From Persephonella atlantica (GTDB lineage: Bacteria > Aquificota > Aquificia > Aquificales > Hydrogenothermaceae), in assembly GCF_016617615.1 (NCBI RefSeq), contig NZ_JAACYA010000001.1, positions 868,001 to 932,000 of the forward strand: a stretch of 64,000 nucleotides of DNA, given 5' to 3'. The notes below the pieces were generated by a model. The model was not told the origin of the DNA and did no database searches. It saw only the letters and a list, made by a program, of their open reading frames with translations. A program made the position numbers and the translations under genes. Below, piece after piece: positions 47,626-61,180 of the stretch. Positions within the stretch are counted from its first letter, which is position 1. Each line of letters begins with the position of its first letter.

Positions 47626-49710
47626 TTAACTTGTAGCTTTGGCTCTTTCGCCAGCTATTTCATCAGCAATATTTTTTGGAACCTCTTCATACTTTTCAAA
47701 TACCATAGAGAATGTAGCTCTACCCTGCGTCAAAGACCTGAGGTCTGTTGCATAACCAAACATCTCAGCAAGTGGAACTTCTGCTCTTATGGTTATTGTT
47801 GTTCCTTTCTTCTCAGAGCCTAATATCTTACCTCTTCTTTTTGAAAGGTCTCCCATTACATCTCCCATATACTCTTCTGGCGTATCAACTTCAACGAGCA
47901 TGATAGGTTCAAGGAGAACAGGGTTAGCCTTCTTGGCAGCTTCTCTGAAAGCCATAGAACCTGCAATTTTGAATGCTATCTCAGAAGAGTCAACTTCGTG
48001 GAATGAGCCATCAAACAGCGTTGCTTTAACACCAATTACAGGATAACCAGCAATAATTCCGTTCTGCATAGCTTCCTGAATTCCTGCATCAACAGCAGGT
48101 ATAAACTCTTTTGGTATTACTCCACCTACAATCTTATCTACAAACTCATACTCTTTTCCTTCAAGGGGCTCTATCTCAATAATTGCGTGACCGTACTGAC
48201 CTCTACCACCAGACTGTCTGATAAACTTACCTTCACCGGTTGCTTTTTTCTTGATAGTTTCTTTGTATGCAACCTGAGGCTTACCTACATTAACCTCTAT
48301 ACCGTACTCCCTTTTCATCCTGTCAACCATAATCTCCAGGTGCAGTTCACCCATTCCGTGGATAAGTGTCTGATTTGTCTCAGGGTCAACAGTTACCTTA
48401 AATGTTGGGTCTTCTTTCATAAATTTATTTAAAACCTGTGATAATTTTTCCTGATCTGATTTTGTTTTTGGCTCTATAGCCATTGCAATAACAGGCTCTG
48501 GGAATTCCATAGACTCAAGAACTATTGGATGGTTTACGTCAGAAAGGGTGTCCCCTGTAACTGTATCAAGACCAACAGCTGCAGCTATATCCCCTGCATA
48601 AACTTCTGTGATTTCTTCCCTCTGGTTTGCATGCATTCTGAGGATTCTTCCCACTCTCACCTTTTTGTTTTTGTTTGCTATCAGAACTGTATCCCCTGCC
48701 TTAACATGTCCAGAGTAAACTCTAAAGTATGTCAGCTGACCTGCATATGGGTCTGCCATAACTTTAAATGCAAGAGCACAGAATGGCTCATCATCTGATG
48801 GTTTTCTTTCTTCCTCCTCTCCTGTATTTGGATTGACACCTTTGACAGGTGGCATATCAACAGGGGATGGGAGGAAATCTATAACAGCATCAAGGAGAGG
48901 TTGAACTCCTTTGTTTTTGAAGGCTGAACCACAGAGCATTGGGACAAGCTCTCTATCTATTGTTGCTTTTCTGAGAGCTTTTTTCAGTTCTTCAACTGTT
49001 ATCTCTTCACCTTCAAGATACTTTTCCATCAGTTCTTCATCAGTTTCAACGATAGCTTCAATCATTTTTTCACGCCACTCTTCAGCTACAGGTTTTACAT
49101 CTTCTGGTATCTCATCTGTAACATCGTATTTTGCTCCCAGCTCGTCTCCTCTCCAGATGTAAGCCTTCATCTCAAACAGGTCAACAACACCTTCAAAGCT
49201 ATCCTCTTTTCCTATAGGAACCTGAATGGGAACCGGCTTTGCTCCTAACTTTTCAATGATGTCTTCATAAACTTTGAAAAAGTCTGCACCAACCCTGTCC
49301 ATTTTATTAACAAAGGCTATTCTTGGAACGCCAAACTTGTCTGCCCATCTCCAGTTTGCCTCAGACTGGGGCTGAACCGCTTCAACGGAAGAGAATACAA
49401 AAACAATACCATCTAATGCTTTCATGGAGCGGACAACTTCAACACCAAAATCAACGTGTCCTGGTGTATCAATAATGTTCAGCTGGTGTCCTTTCCAGTA
49501 TGCTGCTGTTGTTGCTGATGTGATTGTGATACCTCTTTCCTTTTCCTGCTCCATCCAGTCCATGGTGGCTGCACCTTCGTGCACCTCACCAATTTTATAT
49601 GTTTTACCTGTATAGAACAGAATTCTCTCTGTTGTTGTAGTTTTTCCTGCATCAATATGAGCAACGATACCTATGTTTCTTAATTTTTCAATTGGCACTT
49701 GCCTTGCCAT
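47626..49710 (-). CDS. fusA: Elongation factor G
   Basis: A 694-residue translocase GTPase: [31 protein letters not shown] and [10 protein letters not shown]. Domain IV has [15 protein letters not shown]. It moves tRNA and mRNA after peptide-bond formation. Good GGAGG site. Confidence 0.99.
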   Translation of the reverse strand: MARQVPIEKLRNIGIVAHIDAGKTTTTERILFYTGKTYKIGEVHEGAATMDWMEQEKERGITITSATTAAYWKGHQLNIIDTPGHVDFGVEVVRSMKALDGIVFVFSSVEAVQPQSEANWRWADKFGVPRIAFVNKMDRVGADFFKVYEDIIEKLGAKPVPIQVPIGKEDSFEGVVDLFEMKAYIWRGDELGAKYDVTDEIPEDVKPVAEEWREKMIEAIVETDEELMEKYLEGEEITVEELKKALRKATIDRELVPMLCGSAFKNKGVQPLLDAVIDFLPSPVDMPPVKGVNPNTGEEEERKPSDDEPFCALAFKVMADPYAGQLTYFRVYSGHVKAGDTVLIANKNKKVRVGRILRMHANQREEITEVYAGDIAAAVGLDTVTGDTLSDVNHPIVLESMEFPEPVIAMAIEPKTKSDQEKLSQVLNKFMKEDPTFKVTVDPETNQTLIHGMGELHLEIMVDRMKREYGIEVNVGKPQVAYKETIKKKATGEGKFIRQSGGRGQYGHAIIEIEPLEGKEYEFVDKIVGGVIPKEFIPAVDAGIQEAMQNGIIAGYPVIGVKATLFDGSFHEVDSSEIAFKIAGSMAFREAAKKANPVLLEPIMLVEVDTPEEYMGDVMGDLSKRRGKILGSEKKGTTITIRAEVPLAEMFGYATDLRSLTQGRATFSMVFEKYEEVPKNIADEIAGERAKATS

Positions 49711-49743
49711 TCTCTTTTTTCCTCCAGATTCTTTTGATTTTAA

Positions 49744-50235
<492 letters not shown>

Positions 50236-50241
50236 TTACTG

Positions 50242-50616
50242 TTATTGTTTTGGTCTTTTTGTTCCATATTTTGAACGGGACTGTCTTCTATCTTTAACAC
50301 CAGCAGCATCAAGGGCGCCTCTGACTATTTTGTATCTAACACCTGGCAGGTCCTTAACCCTTCCTCCTCTAACAAGAACGATAGAGTGCTCCTGAAGGTT
50401 GTGTCCAATACCCGGAATGTAACAGGTAACCTCATATCCGTTTGAAAGTCTCACCCTTGCAACCTTCCTCAAAGCAGAGTTTGGCTTTTTTGGGGTTGTT
50501 GTGTAAACCCTTACACACACTCCTCTTTTTTGAGGATTTCCTTCTAATGCAGGAGCTTTTGACTTTTTCTTAACCTTCTCTCTTCCCTTCCTAACAAGCT
50601 GGTTTATCGTTGGCAC
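50242..50616 (-). CDS. rpsL: Ribosomal protein S12
   Basis: A 124-residue protein: [30 protein letters not shown] (the streptomycin region) and [16 protein letters not shown]. The start is GTG at 50616 with AAGGAGGT six bases up, as in several other rpsL genes. It is the first gene behind a strong promoter. Confidence 0.97.
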   Translation of the reverse strand: MPTINQLVRKGREKVKKKSKAPALEGNPQKRGVCVRVYTTTPKKPNSALRKVARVRLSNGYEVTCYIPGIGHNLQEHSIVLVRGGRVKDLPGVRYKIVRGALDAAGVKDRRQSRSKYGTKRPKQ

Positions 50617-50652
50617 AGTAATACCTCCTTTAAAATATAAAGACAAGCTAAA

Positions 50653-50681
50653 ATTATAATAAAATTAGGAAATCAAGTCAA
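50653..50681 (-). promoter_or_regulatory. Strong sigma70-type promoter for the rpsL-rpsG-fusA-tuf run
   Basis: On the minus strand TTGACT at 50681-50676, a 17-base spacer, and a perfect TATAAT at 50658-50653. The rpsL GTG is about 37 bases after the -10. It directly follows the rpoC terminator, so the str genes begin a new transcript. Confidence 0.85.
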
Positions 50682-50744
50682 ATCTTATACAGAAGAATTT
50701 CAGGAAAATGAAATTATATCATATTACTTATTTTTCAATATTTG

Positions 50745-50765
50745 AAAAGGGGCTTCAAAGCCCCC
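50745..50765 (-). terminator. Rho-independent terminator after rpoC
   Basis: A 7-bp stem GGGGCTT/AAGCCCC with a two-base centre at 50749-50764, followed on the minus strand by TTTTC. It lies about 10 bases after the rpoC stop. Confidence 0.8.
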
Positions 50766-50771
50766 TCTCTG

Positions 50772-53700
50772 TTATTCGGACAGTTTTTCTATCTCTTCCC
50801 TTGGTATTATTGCCTCAATCTCTGCATACTGCTTGATTCCTGTTCCAGCAGGAACGATGTTCCCTATAATAACGTTTTCCTTCAGCCCCTCTAATCTGTC
50901 TTCTTTTCCTTCAACAGCCGCATCTGCAAGAACCCTTGTTGTTTCCTGGAATGAAGCTGCAGATATCCAGCTTCTTGTAGAGAGGGAAGCTTTTGTTATA
51001 CCTACAAGAACTGGTTCAGCTTTTGGAGGTTTTCCTCCCTCTTCTATCACTCTCTGTATTTCTTCATCAAGGTCAACCTTGTCTACTATTTCATTGAGGA
51101 GGAATCTTGAATCTCCCGGATCGACAATCTTAACCTTTCTCAGTATCTGTCTGATAATAACCTCAAAGTGTTTATCATTTATCTCAACGCCCTGCATTCT
51201 ATAAACCATCTGAACTTCTTTTACTAAGAATTTAGCAAGCTCCTCTGGTCCCATAATTCTGAGTATGTCGTGGGGATTTGGAGTTCCGTCTGTCAGCGGA
51301 TCCCCTGCTTTTACAGTTTCTCCATCTTTTACAATGATAAACTTACCTTTTGCTATAGAGTATTCTCTCTGCAGTCCTGTATCTTTGTTGAACACTATAA
51401 CTTTTGAACCTTTGGACTTCAGCCTGACAATTCCCTCAAACTCTGCCTTTATAGAGCTATCATCTGTCAGTACCTGTCCCTCATTAACATGCTGACCGTT
51501 TTTGACAAGGACAAGGGCATCCTTTGGAACATCGTATGTTTCAGACTGTCCAGTTATTGGGTTATAAACGATAATGTCGTCGGCATCTTCGTATATTCTG
51601 ACAATACCGTCTATCTCTGAAACAATTGCTTTATTTTTCGGTTCTCTTGCTTCAAGGAGTTCTTCAACTCTCGGCAGACCTCCAACAATATCTCTAACTT
51701 TTGCTGTTTCCCTTGGAATTTTTGCAATAATATCACCTGCTTCCACCTTAAAGCCCGGTTTTACCTGCAGATAGTTATGATAAACATCTGCATCCTCGGA
51801 TTCTGAGCATGCAAGACATTTATCCCATTTTGTCTCAAGATCATTTCTTGAAATCATAATAATAGTGTTAACAGGAAGGTCATAAGAGTATTCCTTTCCG
51901 TCATCTCCTTTTATAACCATCCTTGGCGTGTGAAGAACAGCATCTTTAGGTCTCATAAATGAGATGTCCATAATAGTTTTTCCTGTAATGTTGTCTCTCT
52001 CTTCTCTCAGTGTTACATCAAGGATGACATCTCTCAGCTCTAACTCTCCAGACTTTTCTGCAATAATCGGTATAGAGAATGGATCCCACTCAACGAGGGT
52101 GTCTCCAGGTTTAACAGTATCACCATCCTTAACCTTCAGAATTCCACCATATGGAACAGGGAATCTCTCCTTTATCTTTCCTTCTTCATCAACAATCTTT
52201 ACAGCACCATCCCTGTTAATAACCAAAACCTTTCCTTCTCTGTCTGTAACAGTTTTTACGTTCAACAGTTTTACAGTTCCTTCAACAGAAGCTACATGTT
52301 TTGTCTGAACTGCCTTTGCTGTTGCAGCACCACCGATGTGGAATGTTCTCATTGTAAGCTGTGTTCCTGGCTCACCAATTGACTGGGCAGCAATAATACC
52401 AACAGCTTCCCCAATGTCCACAAGTTTTTTCTGAGACAGGTCTCTACCGTAACATTTTGCACATACACCCCTTTTCTGTTCACAGGTGAGGACTGACCTT
52501 ATTTTGACTGTTTCAATACCTGCATTTTCTATTTCCTGTGCCTTCTCTTCATCTATCTCTTCACCGGCAGAAACAATAAGCTCTTTTGTATAGGGATCGT
52601 AAATATCTTCTGCTGCATACCTTCCAACAATTCTGTCTTTCAGTGAAACAACAATCTCTCCACCTTCTATAATAGCTGAAACATCAAGTCCGTTCAGTGT
52701 TCCACAGTCATCGTTCGTTATTATAACATCCTGAGCAACATCAACCAGTCTTCTGGTAAGGTATCCTGCCACAGCAGTCTTCAGAGCCGTATCAGCAAGA
52801 CCTTTCCTTGCTCCATATGTAGATATAAAGTACTCAACAATTGTCAGACCTTCCTTAAAGTTAGACCTGATAGGTGTTTCTATAAATTCACCAGAGTGCT
52901 TTGCCATAAGTCCACGCATACCTGCAAGCTGTCTAATCTGGTCTCTATTACCTCTCGCTCCAGAGAGAGCCATCATGTATATAGGATTGAATATTCCCGG
53001 ATATTTTTTACCGTTCTCTATCCTTGTTGTTTTTTCAAGCTCTTCAAATAGCAGTCTTGTAACTTCATTGGTTGTCTGTGACCATATATCAATAATTTTA
53101 TTGTGTCTCTCACCTTTTGTTATTATGCCGTCAACATACTGTTTCCATACCTTCTCAGCTTCTTCCTCAGCCTTTCTTATAATCTTCCATTTGTTCTTTG
53201 GAACCACAAGGTCATCTGCAGAGATGGATACACCTGCCTTTGCTGCATACTCAAAACCAAGTTCTTTCAGTTTATCCAGTGTTTCTGCGGTAACCTCATT
53301 TCCAAACTGCTCATAAATCTCAGAAATCAGCTTTGATATTTTTTTCTTATCTAAAGGTTCATTAACAAATCTGAAACCTTCAGGAAGAATTTTGTTGAAA
53401 ATCAGTCTTCCTACTGTGGTCTCAACAATCTTTCCATCCTTTTTCACTTTTATCTTTGCCAGAAGGTCAACCTTTCCCAGGTCGTATGCCAGTATAGCCT
53501 CATCTTCATTTGCAAATAGTTTTCCTGATCCTTTTGCATCTTCTAACTCCTGGGTCATATAGTAAGCACCTAATATTATGTCCTGGGACGGCATTGTTAT
53601 TGGTTTACCGTGTGCTGGAGAAAGTATGTTCTGTGTAGAAAGCATCAGAACATAAGATTCTATCTGTGCTTCGACAGAAAGTGGAACGTGAACTGCCATC

Positions 53701-55532
53701 TGGTCTCCATCAAAGTCTGCGTTGAATGGAGGGCACACAAGAGGATGAAGCTTGATAGCTTTTCCTTCAACAAGAACAGGTTCAAATGCCTGAACAGACA
53801 TTCTGTGAAGTGTTGGTGCTCTGTTAAGTAGAACAGGATGCTGTTTTACAACTTCTTCAAGACATTCCCACACTTCTGGTGCTCTTTCCTGCACCATTCT
53901 TTTGGCATTTTTTATAGATGTGGCGTAACCTTTCTCTTCTAATCTTCTGTAAATAAATGGCTTAAACAGCTCTAAAGCCATTATCTTCGGAAGACCACAC
54001 TGGTGCATCTGAAGTTCTGGTCCTACAACGATAACTGACCTTCCTGAGTAATCAACCCTCTTTCCAAGAAGGTTCTGTCTGAATCTACCCTGTTTACCTC
54101 TTAGAGAGTCTGAGAGAGATTTTAAAGGTCTGTTGTTCTGTGTTACTATTCTTCCTCTTCTTCCATTATCTATCAGAGCATCAACTGCTTCCTGAAGCAT
54201 CCGCTTTTCGTTTCTTATGATTATCTCAGGAGCGTCAAGCTCTATCAGTCTTTTCAGCCTGTTATTTCTGTTTATAACCCTTCTGTAAAGGTCGTTAAGG
54301 TCAGAAGTTGCAAATCTTCCCCCATCAAGAGGAATAAGGGGTCTAAGGTCTGGCGGTATAACAGGTATGACGTCTAATATCATCCATTCTGGTTTATTTC
54401 CTGATTTTATAAAACCTTCTATAAGTCTGAGCCTTCTGACTAATTTTTTCAGTTTCTGCTCTGCAACCTCTTTCAGTATTGTCTGCCTTACAGAATCTTT
54501 TATAACTTCAAATATAGGTATATCTGGATTTTTCTCTCTGTACTTTTTGTACAGTTTTTCTATTGCAGAAGGACCCTTATCAACCTCAATCCCTTCTTCC
54601 CCAACTCTTGCTGTGATATCTTTCAGTTCTTCCTCGTGTATAAGCTGTCCCTCTAAAAGTCCAGAGTCTTTAGGATCGATAACGAGATAATACTCCTTAG
54701 TAAGAACTGCATCAATCTCTTTTTCTGTTGGCACAATCTCTCCAAACTTAAGACCAGCCTCCGAAATTCTGCGGGCTATCTCAGATATAACTTTTCTGTA
54801 AAGTCTTTCCTGGTTTTGTTTAAACTCTATCCCTAACTCATCAAATCCTATAGCGTAAGATTTCATTTCTTTTCTCAGCTTTGCAGCATATGCCTCAAGA
54901 TCCAGTCTGGATAGAATATCTTTTACTTTCTCAGCTCCCATTCCGTATTCGTATTTATCTGAATGTTCATACTCGTATGCTTCTCTGAACTCTTCTTCAG
55001 ATTTGACATACAGCTTCACGTATTTTGTCAGTGCTCCATCCATAAGGGGAATTGTATTTGGGTCATTCTCAAATGCTTCTTCTTCTTCCTCTTCTGGATG
55101 CTCAACGATAAGATAGGACTCAAAGTATATAACCCTTTCTATGTCTCTTGATGTCAGACCTAAAAGATTTCCTATTTTTGAGGGAGTTGATTTCAGATAC
55201 CATATGTGTGCTACAGGAGATGCAAGCTCTATATGACCAAACCTTTCCCTTCTAACATCTGACCTTGTTACTTCAACTCCACATCTATCACATATTGTTC
55301 CTTCATACTTTTTCTTTTTGTATTTTCCACAGAGACATTCGTAATCCTTTACAGGACCAAAAATCTTTGCACAGAAAAGACCGTCTTTCTCTGGTTTTAA
55401 TGTTCTGTAGTTAAGTGTTTCTGGCTTCTTTACTTCTCCGTGGGACCATTCCCTTATTTTTTCAGGAGAAGCAAGGGATAATCTTATACTTTCAAATGGC
55501 ATTAAGCCTTTTGCTTTGTTTTCTTCTATCAA
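50772..55532 (-). CDS. rpoC: RNA polymerase subunit beta'
   Basis: A 1586-residue subunit. The N-terminal zinc site is YECLCGKY...CDRCGVEV, the magnesium site is [12 protein letters not shown], and the second zinc site includes [17 protein letters not shown]. The trigger loop region has [17 protein letters not shown]. It is longer than the roughly 1400 residues of Escherichia coli, with insert domains after the trigger helix. The start is TTG at 55532 with AAGGAGG eight bases up. Confidence 0.98.
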   Translation of the reverse strand: MIEENKAKGLMPFESIRLSLASPEKIREWSHGEVKKPETLNYRTLKPEKDGLFCAKIFGPVKDYECLCGKYKKKKYEGTICDRCGVEVTRSDVRRERFGHIELASPVAHIWYLKSTPSKIGNLLGLTSRDIERVIYFESYLIVEHPEEEEEEAFENDPNTIPLMDGALTKYVKLYVKSEEEFREAYEYEHSDKYEYGMGAEKVKDILSRLDLEAYAAKLRKEMKSYAIGFDELGIEFKQNQERLYRKVISEIARRISEAGLKFGEIVPTEKEIDAVLTKEYYLVIDPKDSGLLEGQLIHEEELKDITARVGEEGIEVDKGPSAIEKLYKKYREKNPDIPIFEVIKDSVRQTILKEVAEQKLKKLVRRLRLIEGFIKSGNKPEWMILDVIPVIPPDLRPLIPLDGGRFATSDLNDLYRRVINRNNRLKRLIELDAPEIIIRNEKRMLQEAVDALIDNGRRGRIVTQNNRPLKSLSDSLRGKQGRFRQNLLGKRVDYSGRSVIVVGPELQMHQCGLPKIMALELFKPFIYRRLEEKGYATSIKNAKRMVQERAPEVWECLEEVVKQHPVLLNRAPTLHRMSVQAFEPVLVEGKAIKLHPLVCPPFNADFDGDQMAVHVPLSVEAQIESYVLMLSTQNILSPAHGKPITMPSQDIILGAYYMTQELEDAKGSGKLFANEDEAILAYDLGKVDLLAKIKVKKDGKIVETTVGRLIFNKILPEGFRFVNEPLDKKKISKLISEIYEQFGNEVTAETLDKLKELGFEYAAKAGVSISADDLVVPKNKWKIIRKAEEEAEKVWKQYVDGIITKGERHNKIIDIWSQTTNEVTRLLFEELEKTTRIENGKKYPGIFNPIYMMALSGARGNRDQIRQLAGMRGLMAKHSGEFIETPIRSNFKEGLTIVEYFISTYGARKGLADTALKTAVAGYLTRRLVDVAQDVIITNDDCGTLNGLDVSAIIEGGEIVVSLKDRIVGRYAAEDIYDPYTKELIVSAGEEIDEEKAQEIENAGIETVKIRSVLTCEQKRGVCAKCYGRDLSQKKLVDIGEAVGIIAAQSIGEPGTQLTMRTFHIGGAATAKAVQTKHVASVEGTVKLLNVKTVTDREGKVLVINRDGAVKIVDEEGKIKERFPVPYGGILKVKDGDTVKPGDTLVEWDPFSIPIIAEKSGELELRDVILDVTLREERDNITGKTIMDISFMRPKDAVLHTPRMVIKGDDGKEYSYDLPVNTIIMISRNDLETKWDKCLACSESEDADVYHNYLQVKPGFKVEAGDIIAKIPRETAKVRDIVGGLPRVEELLEAREPKNKAIVSEIDGIVRIYEDADDIIVYNPITGQSETYDVPKDALVLVKNGQHVNEGQVLTDDSSIKAEFEGIVRLKSKGSKVIVFNKDTGLQREYSIAKGKFIIVKDGETVKAGDPLTDGTPNPHDILRIMGPEELAKFLVKEVQMVYRMQGVEINDKHFEVIIRQILRKVKIVDPGDSRFLLNEIVDKVDLDEEIQRVIEEGGKPPKAEPVLVGITKASLSTRSWISAASFQETTRVLADAAVEGKEDRLEGLKENVIIGNIVPAGTGIKQYAEIEAIIPREEIEKLSE

Positions 55533-55580
55533 GGTTGAAACCTCCTTATAAAAAATTTGAAGGAGGGAGCAGATGCCCCC

Positions 55581-58500
55581 TTAAAGCTCTTTCTTCTTAC
55601 TTTTTGAAACAATGTCCACTGTATCACAGGCCTGTTTCTCACCATCTTCAAGTCTGCATTCCACATCTAATGCAAGAGCTTTCAGTTCTCTAACAAGAAC
55701 TTTAAAGGACTCTGGAACACCAATATCATAGTAGTATTTTCCTTTTACAATTGATTCGTACACTCTCTTTCTACCTTCTATGTCATCAGACTTAACTGTG
55801 AGCATCTCCTGCAATGAGTACGCAGCCCCGTGTGCTTCTAGTGCCCACACTTCCATCTCTCCAAATCTTTGACCACCAAACTGTGCTCTTCCACCAAGGG
55901 GCTGTTGTGTAATAAGGGAGTAAGGACCAGTTGACCTTGCGTGTATTTTGTCATCCACCATATGTATCAGTTTCAGCATGTACATGTATCCTGCTGTTAC
56001 TTCTAAATCAAATGGCTCTCCTGTTCTACCATCTATCAGCTTCATCTTTCCATCTTCTTTGAATCCTGCCTCCCTTAACATTTCTTTTATGTCTCTCTCT
56101 GTTGCCCCTTCAAAAACTGGTGTCCTTACAGGAATTCCAATTTCTGTCAGATCTTTGACAACTGCTTTCAGTGTTTCTTCATCTAATGTGTGAAGGTATC
56201 TTTCTAACTCTTTAAGGTCTTCTTCTCTGTATTTATCAACGATTTTGTCCCCTGTTGTGTTGGCTATGCTGTAGTACTCCAGTATCTTTTTGATAATTGC
56301 CTCTTTACCTGTAATCTTTTTCAGCTCTTCACCAAGTTTCTCTCCCAACTTTTTGGCAGCAAGTCCCAGGTGTGTTTCCAATATCTGTCCCACATTCATA
56401 CGGGAAGGAACACCAAGTGGGTTAAGGACTATATCAACAGGAGTTCCGTCTTCCATAAACGGCATGTCTTCTTCTGGCAGAACAACAGATATAACACCTT
56501 TGTTTCCGTGTCTTCCTGCCATCTTATCGCCAACCTGAATCTTACGCTTCTGTGCTATATACACCTTGACCAGCTCGTTAACTCCAGGTTTCAGGTCTGC
56601 ACCCTTCTGAGCTTGCTGTTTCTGTTTCTCGTATATGTTTTCCCACAGATCAAGCTGAAGTTTTGCCTTATTTACTATGCTCTCAACCTTCTCGATAACA
56701 TCTTTGTCTGAAAGGAAACCTGATGGGTTAACCACGATAAATCTGAGAACTTTCGGTGCAGTCTCTTCTGTTATCTCTTCTCCTTTCTTCAGGACAACCT
56801 TCCCTGCAACCTTCACATCTCTTGGAACTTTCTGACCTATTATAAGCTCTTTAACAAGTTCATCCCTTCTTGCTGTGATAAACCTCTTCTTCTCTTCAAG
56901 CTCTTTGTCTAATCTTTCTATTTCTTCATCTATCAGTTTCTGTATGTATCTGTTCTCTTTTTTACCCGGTTTCTTTCTGGCAAATACCTGAACGTCAATA
57001 ACAATTCCCTCAACACCTGCAGGAACTCTCAATGAGGAATCTTTAACATCTGCTGCCTTTTCTCCGAAAATGGCAAGGAGGAGTTTTTCTTCTGGTGTAG
57101 GTTGTGTCTCACCCTTTGGTGTGACCTTTCCTACCAGTATGTCTCCCGGTTTTACATATGCTCCTACCCTTACAATTCCGTGTTCATCAAGATTTGCCAG
57201 TGCTTTTTCGTTTACTCCAACAATGTTCCTTGTTATCTCTTCAGGCCCCAGTTTTGTTTCTCTTGCTTCACAGGTAAACTCTTCTATATGAATGGAGGTA
57301 AATACATCATCTTTAACAAGTCTCTCAGATATAACAATAGCGTCCTCAAAGTTGTATCCTCTCCACGGCATAAACGCTACAAGAACGTTTTTACCTAAAG
57401 AGAGCTCCCCTTTATATGTGGATGTTCCATCTGCTATTACTGAACCTGCTACGACTGTATCTCCTTTTCTAACAAGAGGTCTTTGGTTCATACATGTTGC
57501 CTGATTGGAGCCTTTAAACTTCATAAGCTCGTATATGTCAAGACCAATATCCAATGGATCGTCTGTGTTTATCTCTTCTGGATTTACTTTTATAACGATT
57601 CTGTCTCCTGACACAGACTCAACGACACCACCTCTTTTAGCTATGATTGTAGCCCCTGAATGCTCTGCCACTATCTTTTCCATTCCTGTTCCCACTAAAG
57701 GATACTCTGTTTTCAGCAGTGGGACAGCCTGCCTTTGCATGTTTGAACCCATCAATGCTCTGTTCGCATCGTCATGCTCTAAGAACGGAATGAGAGATGC
57801 AGAAACAGAAACAACCTGTTTTGGCGATACATCCATATAATCTACTTCATCCGGAGAAACAAGTCTTATATCCCCTTTAGCCCTTGCTAAAACCCTTTCG
57901 TTTATAAATCTACCCTTTTCATCTATGGGAGCATTTGCCTGAGCAATTACGTATTTTTCTTCATCATAGGCTGCAAGATACTCTATCTCATCTGTTACGA
58001 CACCATTCTTAACCTTTCTATAAGGAGAAACTAAAAATCCAAACTCATTTATAGTAGAGTAAACAGTCATAGACGATATAAGACCAATGTTCTGTCCTTC
58101 AGGTGTTTCTATTGGACATACTCTTCCATAATGGGTTGGATGAACGTCCCTTATCTCGAACTTTGCACTATCCCTTGTGAGGCCTCCGGGACCCAGTGCA
58201 GAAAGTCTTCTCTTGTGTGTCAACTCTGCAAGGGGATTTGCCTGATCCATAAACTGTGAAAGCTGTCCCCCTTTGAGAAACTCTAGTATTGAACCTGTCA
58301 CATAACGGGGGTTTATCATGTCTGCCACTTTCAGATTTGGATCTTCAATATCAACTGTTGCCACTCTGTCTCTAAATGCCTTGTTCATCCTTACAAGACC
58401 CAGTCTTGTCTGGTTTTCAAGGAGCTCTCCCGCAGGTCTAACTCTTCTGTTTCCAAGGTGTGCTATGTCATCTAACTCTTTTTTACCGAGTCTCAGTTCT

Positions 58501-60059
58501 AAAAGATACTTAACTATTGCTACCACATCTGGGAGTAGTACAAATCTTGCTTCTCCATCAAGATAAGGTTTTACCTTTATTTCCTTAAATTTGCTTTTTT
58601 TCAGCTTTTCTACAACTGCTTCGTCTATCTTTGTTCCTGCAGGGAACAGTTCTCTCCCAACTTTTGTATCCTCAGCAAATGCCAGTGGCGGTAAATCTTC
58701 AAGGAGTGAGTCAAGGTCAAGGGGTTTTATGCTTTCAGGTATTTCGTGAACTTTTGCATTTAGTTTTACCCTTCCAACCTTAGAGAGGTCGTATCTTTGG
58801 GAATCAAAGAATATATTTTCAAACAGCTCATTTGCTCTTCTCAGGAATGCTTTAGGGTCCATTACAGCTGTGTCAGTGGGCCTCATCTTCCTGTAAATGT
58901 CAACTCTGGCAGCATCCCTGAAGGTAAACATTGCATTTATCTGAGGCTGATCCTTTTTCAGTGTTTCAACAATAATGTTTCCATACGGAGACTTTCTGAA
59001 TACAAGTGGAGATATTGCAACAATTTCTTCAATATTTAATCTTGTATCTGAGAGATATTTATCCAGATATTCCGGTTCAACAGCAATTTCCTTTCTTATT
59101 GTAACAACATTACCTCTCTCATCCTTTTCTTCTGTTGTATACGTAATAAATATTTCATCGTTCTGAAGCTGTTCTGTAAGCTGCTCAGCAGTATAACTGA
59201 CACCCTTTTCATCAATTATTTCTCCGTTTTGTACTGTAAACCTTTTAATCTCACCATAAAACTTCTTAAGTATTTTATACGCAGTATCAAGACCAAATGC
59301 TCTCAAAACAGTTGTTCCCAGTAATTTTCTTCTGTCTATCTTTGCATGAAAGATCTCAATATTGGTTGCATGTTCAAACTCAAGTCTTGAACCCTTTTCC
59401 GGAATAACAGAACCTTTGTATATAATTCTTGTTAGAATGTCCTTTGTTTTATCCTCTTTCGCTTCAAAGAATATACCTGAAGATCTTATGAGCTGCGAAA
59501 CTATAACCCTTTCAGAACCATTTATGATAAAGTATGCATGCTCTGTCAGAAGTGGAACATCTCCAAAGTATACTTTCTGCTTCTTAATGGTTTTCGGTAC
59601 AATTTCTCCAGTTTCTGGATCAACCTGATTTATAACAAGCTCCAGTAAAACTCTGAGAGGAGCACTATATGTTAATCCCTTATATTTACATTCTTCCACT
59701 GTGTTTTTCTCTTTATATATAAGAACGCCTCCACAGTAAGGGCATGGAACTCCTGGGCCACCAACATGTTCATTATCGTCTTTTACAGACTTTCTACATC
59801 TTCCACACTCCCAATCTCCAATCTCATATGCTATGTAATTAATGGTTATCTGTCCGTTAGGATCTTCAAAAGGAAAAGAGCTTTTGAATATTCCGTGGAG
59901 TCCTTTATCTTCTCTCTCGTACGGATTTTTATGAAACTGAACGAAATCTTCAAAGGACTTTTTCTGAACATGCAGTAAATCAGGGGGCTGTAGTACTTCT
60001 TTTCTTCTTGAGAGATTTTTTCTTAATGGGTTAAAAGGCAACTTTTCTATGTTTCTCAT
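55581..60059 (-). CDS. rpoB: RNA polymerase subunit beta, with CxxC/CxxC insert
   Basis: A 1492-residue subunit. The rifampicin region is visible as [31 protein letters not shown], and later [24 protein letters not shown] and [24 protein letters not shown] are catalytic-core marks. Between residues 80 and 122 it carries C85-x2-C88 and C106-x2-C109, a zinc-ribbon-like insert before [15 protein letters not shown]; most bacterial beta subunits lack this. There is also a long charged helical region around residue 1010-1140. Confidence 0.98.
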   Translation of the reverse strand: MRNIEKLPFNPLRKNLSRRKEVLQPPDLLHVQKKSFEDFVQFHKNPYEREDKGLHGIFKSSFPFEDPNGQITINYIAYEIGDWECGRCRKSVKDDNEHVGGPGVPCPYCGGVLIYKEKNTVEECKYKGLTYSAPLRVLLELVINQVDPETGEIVPKTIKKQKVYFGDVPLLTEHAYFIINGSERVIVSQLIRSSGIFFEAKEDKTKDILTRIIYKGSVIPEKGSRLEFEHATNIEIFHAKIDRRKLLGTTVLRAFGLDTAYKILKKFYGEIKRFTVQNGEIIDEKGVSYTAEQLTEQLQNDEIFITYTTEEKDERGNVVTIRKEIAVEPEYLDKYLSDTRLNIEEIVAISPLVFRKSPYGNIIVETLKKDQPQINAMFTFRDAARVDIYRKMRPTDTAVMDPKAFLRRANELFENIFFDSQRYDLSKVGRVKLNAKVHEIPESIKPLDLDSLLEDLPPLAFAEDTKVGRELFPAGTKIDEAVVEKLKKSKFKEIKVKPYLDGEARFVLLPDVVAIVKYLLELRLGKKELDDIAHLGNRRVRPAGELLENQTRLGLVRMNKAFRDRVATVDIEDPNLKVADMINPRYVTGSILEFLKGGQLSQFMDQANPLAELTHKRRLSALGPGGLTRDSAKFEIRDVHPTHYGRVCPIETPEGQNIGLISSMTVYSTINEFGFLVSPYRKVKNGVVTDEIEYLAAYDEEKYVIAQANAPIDEKGRFINERVLARAKGDIRLVSPDEVDYMDVSPKQVVSVSASLIPFLEHDDANRALMGSNMQRQAVPLLKTEYPLVGTGMEKIVAEHSGATIIAKRGGVVESVSGDRIVIKVNPEEINTDDPLDIGLDIYELMKFKGSNQATCMNQRPLVRKGDTVVAGSVIADGTSTYKGELSLGKNVLVAFMPWRGYNFEDAIVISERLVKDDVFTSIHIEEFTCEARETKLGPEEITRNIVGVNEKALANLDEHGIVRVGAYVKPGDILVGKVTPKGETQPTPEEKLLLAIFGEKAADVKDSSLRVPAGVEGIVIDVQVFARKKPGKKENRYIQKLIDEEIERLDKELEEKKRFITARRDELVKELIIGQKVPRDVKVAGKVVLKKGEEITEETAPKVLRFIVVNPSGFLSDKDVIEKVESIVNKAKLQLDLWENIYEKQKQQAQKGADLKPGVNELVKVYIAQKRKIQVGDKMAGRHGNKGVISVVLPEEDMPFMEDGTPVDIVLNPLGVPSRMNVGQILETHLGLAAKKLGEKLGEELKKITGKEAIIKKILEYYSIANTTGDKIVDKYREEDLKELERYLHTLDEETLKAVVKDLTEIGIPVRTPVFEGATERDIKEMLREAGFKEDGKMKLIDGRTGEPFDLEVTAGYMYMLKLIHMVDDKIHARSTGPYSLITQQPLGGRAQFGGQRFGEMEVWALEAHGAAYSLQEMLTVKSDDIEGRKRVYESIVKGKYYYDIGVPESFKVLVRELKALALDVECRLEDGEKQACDTVDIVSKSKKKEL

Positions 60060-60118
60060 ACTGCACCACCTTTTGTGTTTTATTTAAACTTATTCAATTA
60101 TCAGTATAGAAATAAATA

Positions 60119-60152
60119 AAGGCAGACCACTCCGCTTGAGATGGCCTGCCTT
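60119..60152 (-). terminator. Hairpin between rplL and rpoB, probable attenuator
   Basis: On the minus strand AAGGCAGGCCA pairs with TGGTCTGCCTT (one G-U) across a 12-base loop, and a T-rich stretch (TATTTATTT) follows. It lies in the only long gap (134 bases) of this run. In Escherichia coli a partial terminator at the same place reduces rpoBC expression relative to rplL; the same role is likely here. Confidence 0.75.
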
Positions 60153-60193
60153 GTATCTATAAGCTCACCTGATATATGTTGTGAACAGTCAAC

Positions 60194-60577
60194 TTACTTA
60201 ACTTCGACAGTTGCACCTGCTTCTTCAAGTTTTGCTTTGATCTGTTCAGCTTCTTCTTTAGATACTCCTTCTTTAATTGGTTTTGGAGCAGAATCAACAA
60301 GCTCCTTGGCTTCTTTGAGGCCAAGACCTGTAATCTCCCTAACGACTTTGATAACATTGATCTTCTTGTCTCCTGGGCTCTGGAGAATTACATCAAATTC
60401 TGTTTTCTCCTCAGCAGCAGCAGCACCGCCTGCAGCACCAGCTGCTGGAGCAGCTGCAACCATTGCAGCAGCAGAAACACCAAATTCCTCTTCAAGTTCT
60501 TTAACGAGCTCTGCAAGCTCTAAAACAGTCATGTTTTTAATAGCTTCCTTAATTTCTTCCTTTGAGATTGTTGCCAT
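60194..60577 (-). CDS. rplL: Ribosomal protein L7/L12
   Basis: A 127-residue stalk protein: N-terminal dimer helices ([18 protein letters not shown]), an alanine-rich hinge ([15 protein letters not shown]) and the C-terminal [31 protein letters not shown] factor-binding domain. Confidence 0.98.
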   Translation of the reverse strand: MATISKEEIKEAIKNMTVLELAELVKELEEEFGVSAAAMVAAAPAAGAAGGAAAAEEKTEFDVILQSPGDKKINVIKVVREITGLGLKEAKELVDSAPKPIKEGVSKEEAEQIKAKLEEAGATVEVK

Positions 60578-60618
60578 AGTATTAAAACCTCCTTAATTTT
60601 TTTCAAAATTTAATTTAT

Positions 60619-61164
60619 TTAACTCTGCTTTTCTTTCTCTTCCTTAATTGCATTTAGAACCATAACAGCTTTCTGTGGTACTGCGTTGAGTACCCTTACA
60701 AAGTTTGTAACAGGTGCCATCATTGTAGCAAACAGCTGTGCCAGAAGTTCTTCTCTGCCAGGCAGCGATGCAAGCTCTTCAATCTTCTCAGGTGTAGCAT
60801 AACTGCCTTCAACCAGTCCAGCCTTTACCTTTGCAGATTCATTTTCCTTTAAAAACTCTTTCAGTGCCTTTGCCGCTGCTACAATATCTTCGTATGCAAA
60901 CACAACGGCAGATGGCCCTCTGAAAATATCAATTTTATCATAAAGCTCAGTGCCATTGCAAGCCCTGTAAAGCACTGTATTTTTTATAACTTTTATTTCT
61001 GCGTCCTTTTTCCTGATCTCTTTTCTAAAATCTGCCATTGCATTAGCATCAATGCCTGTGAAATCAAATATCACCATCAGCTTTGCTCTATCTATTTTCT
61101 CCCTTATCTCGTCTACTAACTGCTGTTTCTTCAGTATTGACTTTCTTACTTCAGTTGCTGACAT
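60619..61164 (-). CDS. rplJ: Ribosomal protein L10
   Basis: A 181-residue protein: FDFTGIDANAMADFRKEIRKKDAEIKVIKNTVLYRA is the rRNA-binding part, and the C-terminal helix carries L7/L12 dimers. In many bacteria L10 with L12 represses its own leader. Confidence 0.97.
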   Translation of the reverse strand: MSATEVRKSILKKQQLVDEIREKIDRAKLMVIFDFTGIDANAMADFRKEIRKKDAEIKVIKNTVLYRACNGTELYDKIDIFRGPSAVVFAYEDIVAAAKALKEFLKENESAKVKAGLVEGSYATPEKIEELASLPGREELLAQLFATMMAPVTNFVRVLNAVPQKAVMVLNAIKEEKEKQS

Positions 61165-61180
61165 TTCCTATTCCTCCAAA

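Noticed and set aside
50700-50740. Second TATAAT-like promoter on the minus strand upstream of the str promoter
   Set aside because: The TTGAAA and TATAAT hexamers are only 14 bases apart, too close for a sigma70 promoter, and the region is the rpoC terminator tail.
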